Positions 1-10,297 are shown, counted from the stretch's first letter. The stretch is DNA of 64,000 nt from Eutrophomonas brisbanensis (GCA_038141705.1 JAYQIQ010000004.1:1-64000); one strand, 5' to 3'. A program made the numbers and translations. Notes: generated by a model from the sequence alone, not told the origin.

Positions 1-370
1 GCGACACCGATACGCCCCTAATTTGCTCTATATCCCCCCGCGTAACAGGTTGCTTGTAGGCAATAATTGCCAAAGTCTCCAATACCGCTCGGGAGTACTT
101 TGGCGGCTTCTCCGGCTCCAACCTATCCAAATTGGACTGAAATTGCTCCTTCACCTGAAATCGCCATCCACTGGCCACTTGCACGAGACTAGCACTGCGA
201 GAAGCCCAATCCTCCTCGATACTAGCCAAGGCGCGTTTTATCTGAGCGCCATCCAAATCCTGCTCGAAAATTGATTTGATATCCGAAATCGACAGAGGCT
301 CCTCTGAAGATAGAAGCGCGGCCTCTATCGTCAATTTAATCTCATCAATTTCCACTTGCGATAATTCCAT
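1..370 (-). CDS. scpB: Segregation and condensation protein B (3' part off the window)
   Basis: Only the first 123 codons are present; the gene runs off the left edge. ScpB is the winged-helix partner that binds the kleisin ScpA in the SMC chromosome-condensation complex in the cytoplasm. The visible part begins at an ATG, has the usual acidic N-terminal winged-helix region, and reaches the family signature LAIIAYKQPVTRGDIE near residues 96-111. Its first 26 bases overlap the end of scpA, so the two are probably translated together. In many gammaproteobacteria rluB follows scpB; here rluB is 15 kb away. Identity is confident from the signature and the scpA neighbour. Confidence 0.93.
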   Translation of the reverse strand, partial: MELSQVEIDEIKLTIEAALLSSEEPLSISDIKSIFEQDLDGAQIKRALASIEEDWASRSASLVQVASGWRFQVKEQFQSNLDRLEPEKPPKYSRAVLETLAIIAYKQPVTRGDIEQIRGVSVS

Positions 371-1171
371 CTGACAACCTCACGTAAATGGTCGATAAAA
401 CCCCTTGCTGAGACAGGGTTACCGATGACTCCTTGGCCAATTCCAACAGGGCCAAAAATGAAACTACGAGGTACTGGACCCCTTTTTCAATATCAAACAA
501 ATCCTCAAAACGAATGAATCGTTGGTCCTTCAATTTTCTCAACACCAAACTCATGTGCTCTCTAACTGAAAGCTCATCTCGCGAGATTTTGTGATGCTGG
601 TTATTCTTAGCGCGATTCAGAATAGAAATCCAAGCATATCGCAAGTCATCCACACTAACCCCGGCATTACGACTTCCTGCGTTTTTTCATAGAAAACGTG
701 CGCCTTCGAAAAGTCTCTGCCTAATTGAGGCAACATATCAAGTTGAGCGGCAGCCTCTTTCATTTGCTCGTATTCAATTAACCTTCGAACCAATTCAGCC
801 CTAGGATCAACCTCCTCTTCGTCCTCAACTGCAACCCGGGGCAGCAACATTCTGGATTTAATTTCAGCCAACACAGCAGCCATCAACAGGTACTCTGCTG
901 CCAGCTCAAGATTTTGCTTCCGCATTTCATCAACGTAGACCATGTACTGGCGGGTGAGCTCCGCCATCGGAATATCGAGCACATCGAGATTTTGCTTTCT
1001 GATGAGAAATAGCAGTAAGTCGAGCGGCCCCTGAAATGACTCCAGCATGATGCGGAGAGCCTCTGGCGGGATATAGAGATTCTCAGGAACATGAAATATC
1101 TCCTCCCCACAGAACATACCGACCGGCTCGCTACTCTTATGGTCGATAACAGGCTCAAGGATATTTCCCAC
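345..1171 (-). CDS. scpA: Segregation and condensation protein A, kleisin (frame break)
   Basis: ScpA is the kleisin that bridges SMC heads and binds ScpB. The N-terminal part shows FQGPLDLLLFLI at residues 46-57, the family hallmark. The C-terminal winged helix (SVREHMSLVLRKL) lies in a different frame. The frames join at the run of four C's at 657-660 on the plus strand; one more base restores a continuous product of 275 residues, a normal length. The start is GTG, preceded by AAGGA at good spacing. scpB overlaps its end. The break is most simply a homopolymer miscount in the assembly, because ScpA and ScpB are expected to be intact as a pair. Confidence 0.9.
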
Positions 1172-1242
1172 GACTTTCCTTTAATAACACTATATATAGT
1201 GCATTATGAACCAAAATTGACCTAGATAATCTACTACATGTC

Positions 1243-3820
1243 CTATTTTTTTGTAAAACTTACCTCACTCTGGGATAACCCCACGTGGATCGTATCCCCC
1301 GCCACAAACTCACCGCTGAGTACAGCCTTTGACAGCGGATTTTCTATGTATTCTTGAATTGCCCGCTTGAGCGGCCTCGCGCCAAAGTTTTGGTCGTAAC
1401 CCCGCTCACTCAGGAAGGCTATGACCTCAGATTGGACGTCAAATCCCAACTCCAGCTTCGCCAGTCTTTGCTTGAGTCTTGAAAGTTGTATTTTCAATAT
1501 TCCAGCAACTTGGTCTTTTCCAAGTGCACGAAAAACCGCTATTTCATCAATACGATTTACAAATTCTGGGCGGAAAGTGAGTTTGACCTCTTCCAGTACC
1601 GAGGCTTTCATCGTCTCGTAATCAGATTGATCCATACCTTGAATGATCGAAGAACCAATATTTGACGTCATCACGATCACAGTGTTTTTGAAGTCAACCG
1701 TTCTGCCTTGCCCATCAGTCATTCTCCCGTCATCCAAAACCTGCAAGAGCACGTTAAAGACATCCGGATGGGCTTTTTCAATCTCATCAAGCAAGATGAC
1801 AGAATAGGGTTTTCGGCGAACCGCTTCGGTAAGGTAGCCCCTTCCTCATATCCAACATATCCCGGCGGCGCCCCAATCAACCTAGCGACAGAGTGCTTTT
1901 CCATAAATTCGGACATATCGATCCGAATTAAATGATCTTCAGAATCGAATAAAAATTCTGCTAACGCTTTGCCCAGCTCGGTTTTTCCTACACCCGTAGG
2001 GCCAAGAAACAAAAAAGAGCCATACGGCTTGTGTGGATCACTCAGACCAGCTCTTGATCTTCGAACCGCATCACCCACTAAGCGAACCGCAACATCCTGA
2101 CCAACCACTCTGCGCTGGAGCACATCGTCCATACTCAATAACTTTTCTCGTTCACCGCTCATCATTTTGGAAACCGGTATCCCTGTCGCCCTTGAAACGA
2201 CCTCCGCAATCTCGTCTGCGCCCACTTCTGTCTTCAACAACGAAAACTGTTTTTTATCTTCGGGACCGGCTACCGCCTCTTGATTTAGGCGCGCCTCAAG
2301 CTCGGGGATAGAACCATATTGGATTTCAGACATCCTTTGCCAGTTTCCGTTACGTTTCGCGTCCTCCATCTCTAGACGAAGCCTGTCGAGCTCCTCTTTG
2401 ACCCCCTTAAAGTCCTGCACAGAGGACTTCTCCGACTTCCAAATTTCCTCAAGGTCGGAATACTCCTTCTCCAATCTAGCAATTTCAGCTTCAATGACCT
2501 CAAGTCTTTTTTCGATGCATCATCGACCTCTTTACGCACCGCCTCTCGCTCAATTTTCAGCTGAATCAGCCGCCGGTCAATCTTGTCCAGTGGTTCCGGC
2601 TTAGATTCAATTTCCATTTTTACCCGAGCAGCCGCCTCATCGATTAAATCGATAGCTTTATCAGGAAGAAAACGGTCGGTTATGTATCGATTCGATAACT
2701 CAACAGCGGCTACAATCGCAGGGTCAGTAATATCAACACCGTGATGCAGCTCATATCTCTCCTGCAAGCCGCGGAGAATTGCGATCGTGCTCTCTACAGA
2801 GGGTTCCGCCACTATCACTTTTTGGAATCGTCTCTCTAGCGCCGAGTCTTTTTCGATGTACTTTCGATATTCGTCAAGGGTCGTAGCCCCAATACAATGT
2901 AATTCACCCCTCGCAAGGGCGGGCTTCAACATGTTTCCCGCATCCATTGCACCTTCGGTTTTCCCAGCTCCCACCAGCATGTGAATTTCGTCGATAAAAA
3001 TAATACTTTGACCTTCATCTTTGGCGAGCTCTTTTAAGACCGCTTTGAGGCGCTCCTCAAAATCTCCCCTGTACTTCGCACCCGCTAAAAGAGAGGCCAG
3101 ATCAAGAGATAAAACCCTTTTACCGCGGAGACTTTCTGGAACTTCTTCGCTAACAATTCTTTGCGCTAGCCCTTCAAGAATGGCAGTCTTTCCAACTCCA
3201 GGCTCACCAATTAGCACGGGGTTATTCTTCGTGCGCCGCTGCAAAATTTGAATGCATCGACGTATTTCGTCATCGCGACCAATCACCGGATCAAGCTTTC
3301 CGCGTCGGGCCTGCTCAGTTATATCCACTGTGTATTTATTCAAAGCCTCCCGCTGCGACTCAACCTCTGCGCTGTTGACCGATTCGCCTCCACGGATATC
3401 CATTACAGCTTTCGATATTGATTGATAAGCTCCGCCATTTTTCTCAATTAAATCTCGACTTAATCCTTTTTGCTTTGCCAATGCGAGTAATACGACTTCG
3501 TTCGAAATGAATTCGTCTTTTAATTCGTTAGCAATCGCTTCGGCGTTTTTTAGTAATGATTGTAGATCACGGGACAACCCGATCTCATCGATTCCCGTCA
3601 CACTCGGAAGCTTTTTAAGTTCTTGATCCAGATCCTCTTCGAGAGCTTTTACACGGACTCCAGCACGATTGAGCAATGACTTAACAAAACCATCTTCAGA
3701 TTGGATTAGAGCAGCGAACAGGTGCTCCGGCTCAATGTATGAGTTATTATTCTTCCCAGCTAAACTTTGCGCTTCCGATAACGCCAACTGGAATTTTGTA
3801 GTTAACTTATCAATTCTCAT
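1243..3820 (-). CDS. clpB: ATP-dependent disaggregase ClpB (two frame breaks)
   Basis: Hsp100 chaperone that threads aggregated proteins through a hexameric ring, working with DnaK. Order: Clp N-domain repeats (residues 1-145), first AAA domain with Walker A GEPGVGKT near 205-212 and Walker B IIFIDEI, the coiled-coil middle domain, second AAA domain with GPTGVGKT near 606-613, and the C-terminal domain. Two one-base losses split the frame: in the T6 run at 2507-2512 and in the C4 run at 1838-1841. Restoring both gives 859 residues, the normal length, with the expected sequences RLEVIEAEI and YLTEAVRRKPYSVILLDEI at the joins. A sigma-32 type promoter precedes it. Identity is certain; the breaks are probably assembly errors. 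Confidence 0.96.
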
Positions 3821-3853
3821 AAAGACCCCGAGGCTTTGATTTTCATTGAGATA

Positions 3854-3882
3854 TAAATGATGCTGATCTGAAGAATTTCAAG
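3854..3882 (-). promoter_or_regulatory. Heat-shock (sigma-32) promoter of clpB
   Basis: On the minus strand the -35 box CTTGAAA (3876-3882) matches the sigma-32 consensus exactly. After 13 bases comes CATCATTTA (3854-3862), close to the CCCCATNT -10 element. It sits about 35 bases upstream of the clpB start. clpB is a classical sigma-32 target, so position, spacing and target agree. Not experimentally shown here. Confidence 0.72.
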
Positions 3883-3963
3883 GGGGTATAGGCCATAATA
3901 AATAGAAAAAAGACACCAAAACTATCGACAACGGCATTGAATTTCTATGAGTAACAACTAAAC

Positions 3964-4554
3964 ATGAGACGAATCAACTTTTTCTTGGCGACATTAACCG
4001 CTTCGTTGACATTACTTGCAGAAGCGAACGGCGATCAAAACACGGAAGCACTGAAAACCCAAATAGACAAGGTCAGCGACGAATTCATTGCGAAGCTTAG
4101 TTCTGCTCTTAAAAATGCGCTTAAAGCCGATGGGCCAGTCAAGGCTATTGAGGTTTGCAAAACCGTAGCGCCTTCTCTGACGAATACGTTATCCGTCAGA
4201 GAAGGTTGGAACATTTCGCGAGTCAGCCTTCGCGCTCGGAATTCGATGATTGGAAGTCCAGATGTTTGGGAGCAAGACCGACTTATCAAGTTTGATGAAA
4301 TGAGTACCGAGGATTCCACAGGTCCGATAGCAGCGGTGAGCGAGATAATTGAAGAACCACAAGGACGCCAACTGAGATACATTCGCCCACTCAAAGTACA
4401 GCCGGTATGCCTCACTTGCCACGGAACAAAAGATGACATCCCGAAACAGGTGGCCGCCAAACTCGCAGAGCTCTACCCGCATGATAGAGCGACCGGGTAT
4501 ACGATTGGTCAAAATAGAGGCGCACTTTCCATAAAGGTATTGTTAGAGGATTAA
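3964..4554 (+). CDS. Periplasmic c-type haem protein, DUF3365 family
   Basis: A 196-residue exported protein. A signal peptide occupies about the first 23 residues (hydrophobic FFLATLTASLTLLAEA), and a single haem c motif CLTCH stands at residues 149-153, near the C-terminus, as in DUF3365 (Tll0287-like) proteins. Family members are haem-bound PAS-like sensor or redox modules, sometimes free-standing as here. The substrate or partner is unknown. It ends one base before the nadC ribosome-binding region, so the two are probably co-transcribed, although no functional link with NAD synthesis is obvious. Haem attachment would need a Ccm maturation system, not seen in the window. Confidence 0.75.
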   Translation: MRRINFFLATLTASLTLLAEANGDQNTEALKTQIDKVSDEFIAKLSSALKNALKADGPVKAIEVCKTVAPSLTNTLSVREGWNISRVSLRARNSMIGSPDVWEQDRLIKFDEMSTEDSTGPIAAVSEIIEEPQGRQLRYIRPLKVQPVCLTCHGTKDDIPKQVAAKLAELYPHDRATGYTIGQNRGALSIKVLLED

Positions 4555-4561
4555 GGTGAGG

Positions 4562-5422
4562 ATGCGCACTACAAGCAAAGACGAGGAGGACATCCCAGCT
4601 TGGTCGCACGTTGCCAGCGATATTGAAAAAGCGCTTGCTGAAGATATCGGTTCTGGCGACATAACAGCCTCGCTAATCTCAAAAAATGCCACCGCTACCG
4701 CAACTATCATTACACGAACAAACTGTGTTCTTTGTGGAACGCGTTGGGTCAACGAGGTATTCAAACAGCTCGACGCCGCGATACAAATAAAATGGAATTA
4801 TGCTGATGGAGACTCGGTAAGCGCAAAAAGCACCCTGTGCACACTATCTGGCTCGTCGCGCAGTTTGTTGTCAGGGGAACGAGTAAGTCTAAACTTCCTT
4901 CAAACCCTTTCAAGCGTCGCGACAAAAACTAGATTCTATTCCGACCTTATCAAACATACGCAGGCAGCAGTTCTCGATACTCGGAAGACTATTCCAGGCC
5001 TTCGGCGAGCCCTCAAGTACGCAGTCAAAACGGGCGGTGGGACTAATCATCGGATCGGATTATTCGATGGAATCTTAATCAAAGAGAATCACATTTCTGC
5101 GACCGGCGGAATCCGACAAGCGCTCGACGCAGCAAAAAAAATGGAACTTAACGTTCCCATACAAATTGAAGTAGAGAATCTTGGACAACTTGATGAAGCC
5201 CTGAGCGCTGGCGCTACACTAATCCTTCTTGATAACTTTGACTTGAGCACAATGCGCAAGGCTGTGTTGTTGAATGACGGTCGTGCTCAGCTGGAAGCGT
5301 CAGGAGGTATTACAAAAGAGTCAATAGTTGCAATCGCAGAAACTGGCGTCAACCGAATATCAATTGGGACGCTTACTAAAGATATTGAGGCAATCGATCT
5401 CTCAATGCGATTTAGCGATTAG
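4562..5422 (+). CDS. nadC: Nicotinate-nucleotide diphosphorylase (carboxylating)
   Basis: Quinolinate phosphoribosyltransferase: joins quinolinate and PRPP to give nicotinate mononucleotide, CO2 and PPi in de novo NAD synthesis. The N-terminal segment LAEDIGSGDITASL, the central RKTIPGLR, the binding-site stretch HRIGLFDGILIKENHI and the late EASGGI are all family signatures. The ATG at 4562 follows AAGG with five bases of spacing; a GTG two codons upstream is the alternative start. The length of about 286 residues is normal. It immediately follows the haem protein gene. The facing methyltransferase gene ends four bases away, so transcription converges here. Confidence 0.95.
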   Translation: MRTTSKDEEDIPAWSHVASDIEKALAEDIGSGDITASLISKNATATATIITRTNCVLCGTRWVNEVFKQLDAAIQIKWNYADGDSVSAKSTLCTLSGSSRSLLSGERVSLNFLQTLSSVATKTRFYSDLIKHTQAAVLDTRKTIPGLRRALKYAVKTGGGTNHRIGLFDGILIKENHISATGGIRQALDAAKKMELNVPIQIEVENLGQLDEALSAGATLILLDNFDLSTMRKAVLLNDGRAQLEASGGITKESIVAIAETGVNRISIGTLTKDIEAIDLSMRFSD

Positions 5423-5425
5423 AAA

Positions 5426-6043
5426 TTATATTTTTTGCGCCACCATACCAACAAGTGACGCCATACCCTGGTGCTTCGGACCTTCATCTAAAACCTCTTC
5501 ATAAACCTGTAAATCCAGGATCCTCCAGTCACTAAACCATTCCCTCAATAATGATTCTGTGTAAAGGTTTTCGGCCTTGCCTGGACCACCCGAGGTATAG
5601 TTTAACTGCCCCATTTCGTAACCCTGCAAAATCAATCGGCCACCGGGTTTTAAACACTTCATAAAAATATCGTGTAGCTTTTTGCGATCCTCTCCATCAG
5701 AAAATTGTATAAAAATACAATCTACGACGTCATAATTTTCCTGCGGGACATCCCATGAAAAAATATCAGAACAGTAAAAATCGACGTTAACCGCATTTTT
5801 TTGCGCTAGACGTCTAGCTTTTTCTATAGCATGACCGGAAATATCAACTGACGTTACCCCGTGGCCCTCACTTGCTAGCCACACTCCATTTCTACCCTCT
5901 CCGTCCGCAACCGCTAAAACCCGAGCCGAGGGCAAGATAAATTTACTAGCTCGCCTTAGATACTCATTTGGCTTCGTACCAAAAATGTATTCCTCTGTTG
6001 AGAATCTCGTATCCCAAAATTCTTTCGCATCCAGCTCACTCAT
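5426..6043 (-). CDS. Class I SAM-dependent methyltransferase
   Basis: A 205-residue cytoplasmic methyltransferase of the Methyltransf_25/TehB-like kind. The opening WDTRFSTEEYIFGTKPNEYL is typical of this subgroup. Motif I is degenerate but recognisable (VLAVADGEGRNGVWLA, residues 42-57), followed by the acidic SAM-ribose residue in SVDISG and the post-I stretch CLKPGGRLIL. The substrate cannot be read from sequence; tellurite or small-thiol methylation has been proposed for relatives, which I do not claim here. It follows thrC with three bases between, so it may be read through from hom-thrC. Confidence 0.82.
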   Translation of the reverse strand: MSELDAKEFWDTRFSTEEYIFGTKPNEYLRRASKFILPSARVLAVADGEGRNGVWLASEGHGVTSVDISGHAIEKARRLAQKNAVNVDFYCSDIFSWDVPQENYDVVDCIFIQFSDGEDRKKLHDIFMKCLKPGGRLILQGYEMGQLNYTSGGPGKAENLYTESLLREWFSDWRILDLQVYEEVLDEGPKHQGMASLVGMVAQKI

Positions 6044-6046
6044 GAA

Positions 6047-7165
6047 TTACAACTTTTTTGCGATCACATCAGCGATTGCATCGCGTTCAGCTTGCACAAC
6101 GATCGGTGTGGCGCTTTTCTTAATAGCTATATCCGGATCCTTAAACCAATGACCGCTTAGCGTGCAAACAATGGTGGACCCATTTGGAAATTTATCCGCT
6201 TTCACGTCCTTCATGAGCCCCGCAATCGTTATGGCAGAGGCTGGTTCACAAAAAATTCCCTCCCGCTCAGCTAATAGCTTCTGCGCTACTAGAATTTCAT
6301 CGTCGGTACACTCATTAAACCACCCGTTAGATTCTTTCTGCGCGGCCCAAGCAAGTTTCCAAGAAACTGGATGACCAATTCGAATTGCCGTCGCCAAAGT
6401 CTCCGGCGAGTCAACCATCGCATTTCTCAAGAACGGAGCAGCGCCACTTGCTTGATAGCCCACCATTACAGGTCGCTTGGACGAAAGTTTTGGAGAAAGG
6501 TACTCGCAGTTTCCCCCACAATGATTACAACTACCGCACATTACCCCCGTGGCTTCACTGTAACCAATCCAATGTGCTGAGATATTTCCGGCGTTTCCTA
6601 CCGGGAGCACATGAAAATCAGGCGCATCGCCTAGAGCCTCTATTACCTCGAAAGCAATCGTCTTTTGCCCTTGAAGCCTGTAGGGGTTAATCGAGTTCAC
6701 GAGATTCAGAGGCATGCTGCTCGACAATTCCTGCACCAATCTCATCCCATCGTCAAAATTCCCCTTTATTTGTAAGACGGTGGCTCCGTGCATCATAGCC
6801 TGAGAGAGTTTTCCTAAAGCTATTTTTCCATCTGGAATTAGTACAAAACTTTTAATTCCCGCGCGCGCTGCATAAGCTGCCGCTGCTGCAGAGGTATTAC
6901 CAGTCGACGCACATATGATCGCCTTCGCACCTGATTCCACCGCCTTTGTAACAGCCATCGTCATGCCGCGGTCTTTAAACGAACCCGTGGGGTTTAAACC
7001 CTCGAATTTACAAAAAATACGATGGTTTCCACCGATCTGGGCGGGCAAGTTCTTTAACTCAATCAGTGGTGTATTTCCCTCATTCAACGTCACCACAGGT
7101 GTTGATTCCGTAACCGGAAGTCGCGACCTATATTTGTTAATTAGTCCTTCATAGTGTTTCGACAT
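6047..7165 (-). CDS. thrC: Threonine synthase with a four-cysteine insert
   Basis: PLP enzyme converting O-phosphohomoserine to threonine, of the short type paired with hom. The PLP lysine lies in GSFKDRG (K64 from this ATG), with the phosphate-binding region around TGNTSAAAAAYA. Between the VGNAGNISAHWIGYSEA block and GYQASGAAPFL there is a stretch with cysteines at 210, 213, 216 and 220 (CGSCNHCGGNC). Most relatives I know have a short lysine-rich loop here. It looks able to hold a metal, which is inference. I chose the ATG at 7165 because GGA precedes it at seven bases; a TTG at 7186 overlapping the hom stop is the alternative. Confidence 0.93.
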   Translation of the reverse strand: MSKHYEGLINKYRSRLPVTESTPVVTLNEGNTPLIELKNLPAQIGGNHRIFCKFEGLNPTGSFKDRGMTMAVTKAVESGAKAIICASTGNTSAAAAAYAARAGIKSFVLIPDGKIALGKLSQAMMHGATVLQIKGNFDDGMRLVQELSSSMPLNLVNSINPYRLQGQKTIAFEVIEALGDAPDFHVLPVGNAGNISAHWIGYSEATGVMCGSCNHCGGNCEYLSPKLSSKRPVMVGYQASGAAPFLRNAMVDSPETLATAIRIGHPVSWKLAWAAQKESNGWFNECTDDEILVAQKLLAEREGIFCEPASAITIAGLMKDVKADKFPNGSTIVCTLSGHWFKDPDIAIKKSATPIVVQAERDAIADVIAKKL

Positions 7166-7182
7166 GCTATGTTCCAAATTAA

Positions 7183-8505
7183 TCAATCGTTAACAAAATC
7201 TAAATGTTCCATACGTAGCATTACGACTTTTCCAGTGACGCTTTCTAGCTTTTCAATTCTCTCAAGTGCAGCTCGAATATTTCGCTCCTGAGTGACGTGC
7301 GTCAGGATAATAATATTTACCAACTCATCCTTGCCCATTGGCTCGCGCTGCCGCATCGCTTCAATCGAGACATTGTCATCTGCCAAAATTCGCGAGATGT
7401 CTGCTAGAACCCCTGGTCGATCACTCGCCCGTATTCTTAGGTAACAAGAGGTTACAACATCACCAATATCCAAGACCGGCTCATCTGACATCTGCCCCTT
7501 CTCAAACGCAAAGTAAGGAACCCTCTGATCAGGACTAGAATTAATAAGTCTAGAAATATCCACCAAATCAGCAATTACCGCCGAAGCTGTTGGTTCAGCA
7601 CCTGCGCCAGCGCCGTAATAAAGAGTCGGACCTACGGCATCACCCTGAACAAGTACCGCATTCATCGCACCACGTACAGCGGCAATGGAACTCTTTTCAG
7701 GCACTAAAGTCGGGTGTACGCGAAGCTCAATCCCAGAAGACGCACGTCTCGCTATCCCGAGAAGTTTAATACGGTAACCGAAGTCTTCCGCAGCATTGAC
7801 ATCAATCGGCTCTAGTTTTGTAATTCCTTCGGTAAAGACACGATTCGGCTCTACGCTAATACCAAAAGCCAAAGCTGCAATGATCGATAATTTCTGAGCT
7901 GCATCAATACCCTCGATATCGAATGTTGGATCCGCCTCCGCGAACCCTAACCTCTGAGCCTCTTCAAGCGCCTCAGCAAACCCAGCCTGGCGATCCCTCA
8001 TCTGCGTCAGAATAAAGTTAGTGGTTCCATTAACGATTCCAGCAACCCACTGGATTGAATTTGCGGTCAAACCCTCTCTTAACGCCTTAACAATTGGGAT
8101 CCCACCTGCTACAGCAGCCTCATATCCGAGAATTCCATTGTGTTGACTTGCAAAATCAATGAGTTCATTTCCATGCTCGGCAAGTAAAGCTTTATTGGCT
8201 GTGATAACTGGTTTACCCACTCGCATGGACTCGACCAAAATTGATTTTGCATCAGTCGTTCCACCTATAAGCTCGATGACAATCTCAACCTTTGGATCTT
8301 TTACAACGTCTAACGGGTTAGAGTAAACCTTAACGTTCTCACCAAGAAAGGCTTGCGCTTTATTAACATCACGGGCAGAGGCCGATACCAAATTGATGTT
8401 ACAACCGGTTCGCCTCGAGATTTCATTTTTATTTCGCTCGAGAACGTTCACTACGCCACGTCCAACGGTCCCGACGCCAATCAGGCCAATTGATAAAGAT
8501 TTCAT
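7183..8505 (-). CDS. hom: Homoserine dehydrogenase
   Basis: Monofunctional NAD(P)-dependent homoserine dehydrogenase, 440 residues: reduces aspartate semialdehyde to homoserine for threonine and methionine synthesis. The Rossmann motif GLIGVGTVGRG is at the N-terminus. The catalytic domain contains GIVNGTTNFILTQM and EADPTFDIEGIDAAQKL. A C-terminal ACT domain (RPGVLADISRILADDNVSI) suggests threonine feedback, as in relatives. It has no fused aspartokinase, unlike E. coli ThrA, matching the hom-thrC arrangement of Pseudomonas-type gammaproteobacteria. It lies directly upstream of thrC, whose possible TTG start would overlap the hom stop by four bases. Confidence 0.96.
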   Translation of the reverse strand: MKSLSIGLIGVGTVGRGVVNVLERNKNEISRRTGCNINLVSASARDVNKAQAFLGENVKVYSNPLDVVKDPKVEIVIELIGGTTDAKSILVESMRVGKPVITANKALLAEHGNELIDFASQHNGILGYEAAVAGGIPIVKALREGLTANSIQWVAGIVNGTTNFILTQMRDRQAGFAEALEEAQRLGFAEADPTFDIEGIDAAQKLSIIAALAFGISVEPNRVFTEGITKLEPIDVNAAEDFGYRIKLLGIARRASSGIELRVHPTLVPEKSSIAAVRGAMNAVLVQGDAVGPTLYYGAGAGAEPTASAVIADLVDISRLINSSPDQRVPYFAFEKGQMSDEPVLDIGDVVTSCYLRIRASDRPGVLADISRILADDNVSIEAMRQREPMGKDELVNIIILTHVTQERNIRAALERIEKLESVTGKVVMLRMEHLDFVND

Positions 8506-8541
8506 TTCTAATTTCTCAAGATTGCGGATTTAAAAAAGCGG

Positions 8542-9773
8542 TCAAGCAGCTCTAATCTTGCTCGGCTCGGTAACTTGCGGATGATTTTTAATAAGACCGT
8601 CTTTTCTAAACATATCTTTGATTCCTCTGACCGCCTGACGAATTCTCTCCTCATTTTCGATTAAAGCCAATCGAACATGATCGTCACCATACTCACCAAA
8701 ACCTATTCCGGGCGCGGCAGCTAGCTTCGCCTCCGTTAACAGCTTTTTAGAAAACTCTAATGACCCCATACCCGCATAGGCGTCTGGGATCTTTGCCCAC
8801 ACATACATCGCCGCTTTCGGCTTCGCCACCATCCAGCCCGCTTCGTGTAAACCCTTGACCATGACATCCCTACGGCGCTCATAATTTTTTCGTATCTCTT
8901 CTACGCAGTCTTGCGGCCCCTCGAGCGCGACAATTGAGGCAATTTGCAAGGGTGTAAACGTTCCGTAATCGTGATAACTCTTAATGCGAGACAGCGCAGA
9001 AACGAGTTCTCGATTGCCAACCATATATCCAATGCGCCAGCCAGCCATGTTGTAGCTCTTCGACATCGTAAAGAACTCCACTGCAACTTCCTTTGCACCT
9101 GGTACCTGAAGAATGGATGGGGCTTTGTATCCATCAAAAACAATATCGGCATACGCCAAATCATGAACGATAAAGATTCCATGCTGCTTCGCTATGTCGA
9201 CCAACCGCTCAAAAAATCCAAATCGACGCACTGAGTTGTTGGATTGCCCGGGAAATTAACGATCAGCATCTTCGGCTTTGGAAAAGACTCCTTGAGAGCC
9301 CGCTCGAGCTCCTCAAAGAAATCGACATCCTGAGTGTTACGAACATGCCTGATATCAGCACCCGCTATAACAGGGCCATAAATGTGAATCGGGTAGCTAG
9401 GATTCGGAACAAGCACGATGTCACCCCTATCCAGCGTCGCCAACGCTAGATGCGCTATCCCCTCCTTCGATCCAATCGTGACAATCGCCTCAGATTCTGG
9501 ATCAAGCGAAACGCCATACCGACTCTCGTACCACGTACAAATAGCCTTGCGTAACCTTGGAATACCTTTTGAGATGGAATAGCCATGATTAGCAGGCCGC
9601 TGCGCTGCCTCCACTAATTTAGCTACGATATGCGGCGGCGTAGGACCATCTGGATTGCCCATGGAGAGGTCGATGATATCTTCGCCTCTTCTGCGAGCCT
9701 CCATCTTGAGTTCGCCAGTAATATTAAATACGTACTGAGGTAACCGTTTAATCCGAGAAAATTCTGATGACAT
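8542..9773 (-). CDS. alaC: Alanine-synthesising aminotransferase, AlaC type (frame break)
   Basis: Fold-type I PLP aminotransferase that makes alanine from pyruvate, with glutamate as the usual donor for this family. Seen: substrate stretch SMGNPDGPTPPHI, NFPGNPTTQ before the join, then IFIVHDLAYADI and the PLP lysine in TMSKSYNMAGWRIGY. The frame breaks at the A6 run 9211-9216 (plus strand). One added base joins NPTTQCVDLDF to FERLVDIAKQHG and gives 410 residues, the usual length. It lies 36 bases upstream of hom, so the aspartate-family genes may share a transcript with it, as in Pseudomonas. Exact substrate preference is inferred from family similarity. Confidence 0.88.
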
Positions 9774-9903
9774 GTAATTTTTTCCCTTTCGCCACCAAAG
9801 ATGGGAACGACGGTTTAAATCTTTTGAATTTATTACAATAGTTTAACGCAATATGCGGTAGCGCAGCAAAGAAATATTTATGAACAACAAACGGCTCAAG
9901 TAG

Positions 9904-10264
9904 ATGGACATTCAAGAAGATAAAACCACCGGCTCAATTCAAATCGCAAAGGTCAATTCTGAATCCGCAAATATCAATGGTGAAATTTGGGCCAAGAGCT
10001 TCTTCGTTTCTCAATCCTTGGGAGTCCACCCCTGGAAGACCGTAGACGCTCAGACCATATCCCTTCAGGACCTGAGGAGCCTCCCGATTACTGATTATGA
10101 ATTACTTCTCTTAGGAACAGGGGTATCCCACAAGCCTTTAGATATAAGCGCAACTCAATTTCTTTTAGATCTCGGCATTGCGTACGAAGTGGATGCCAGC
10201 ATGCCGCACGTTTAACGTTGTTTCGAGCGAATCCAGAAAAACCTTGTTAGCGGTGTTGTTTTGA
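9904..10264 (+). CDS. Mth938-like domain protein (frame break near the end)
   Basis: Small Mth938/NDUFAF3-fold protein. The visible frame holds the family core: the WAKSFFVS strand, the DYELLLLGTG segment around residues 60-69 and FLLDLGIAYEVD. It ends early at a TAA (10213-10215), while the next frame continues with FNVVSSESRKTLLAVLF, the expected C-terminus. The break is near 10205-10213 and needs two added bases or one removed, unlike the single losses elsewhere. The repaired length is about 120 residues, normal for the family. Bacterial members have no settled function; the mitochondrial relative NDUFAF3 helps assemble complex I. It stands alone between divergent alaC and the downstream DUF218 gene. 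Confidence 0.72.
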
Positions 10265-10297
10265 CTCGCAATCAAATCAACTAAGCGCTTCCCAGAA

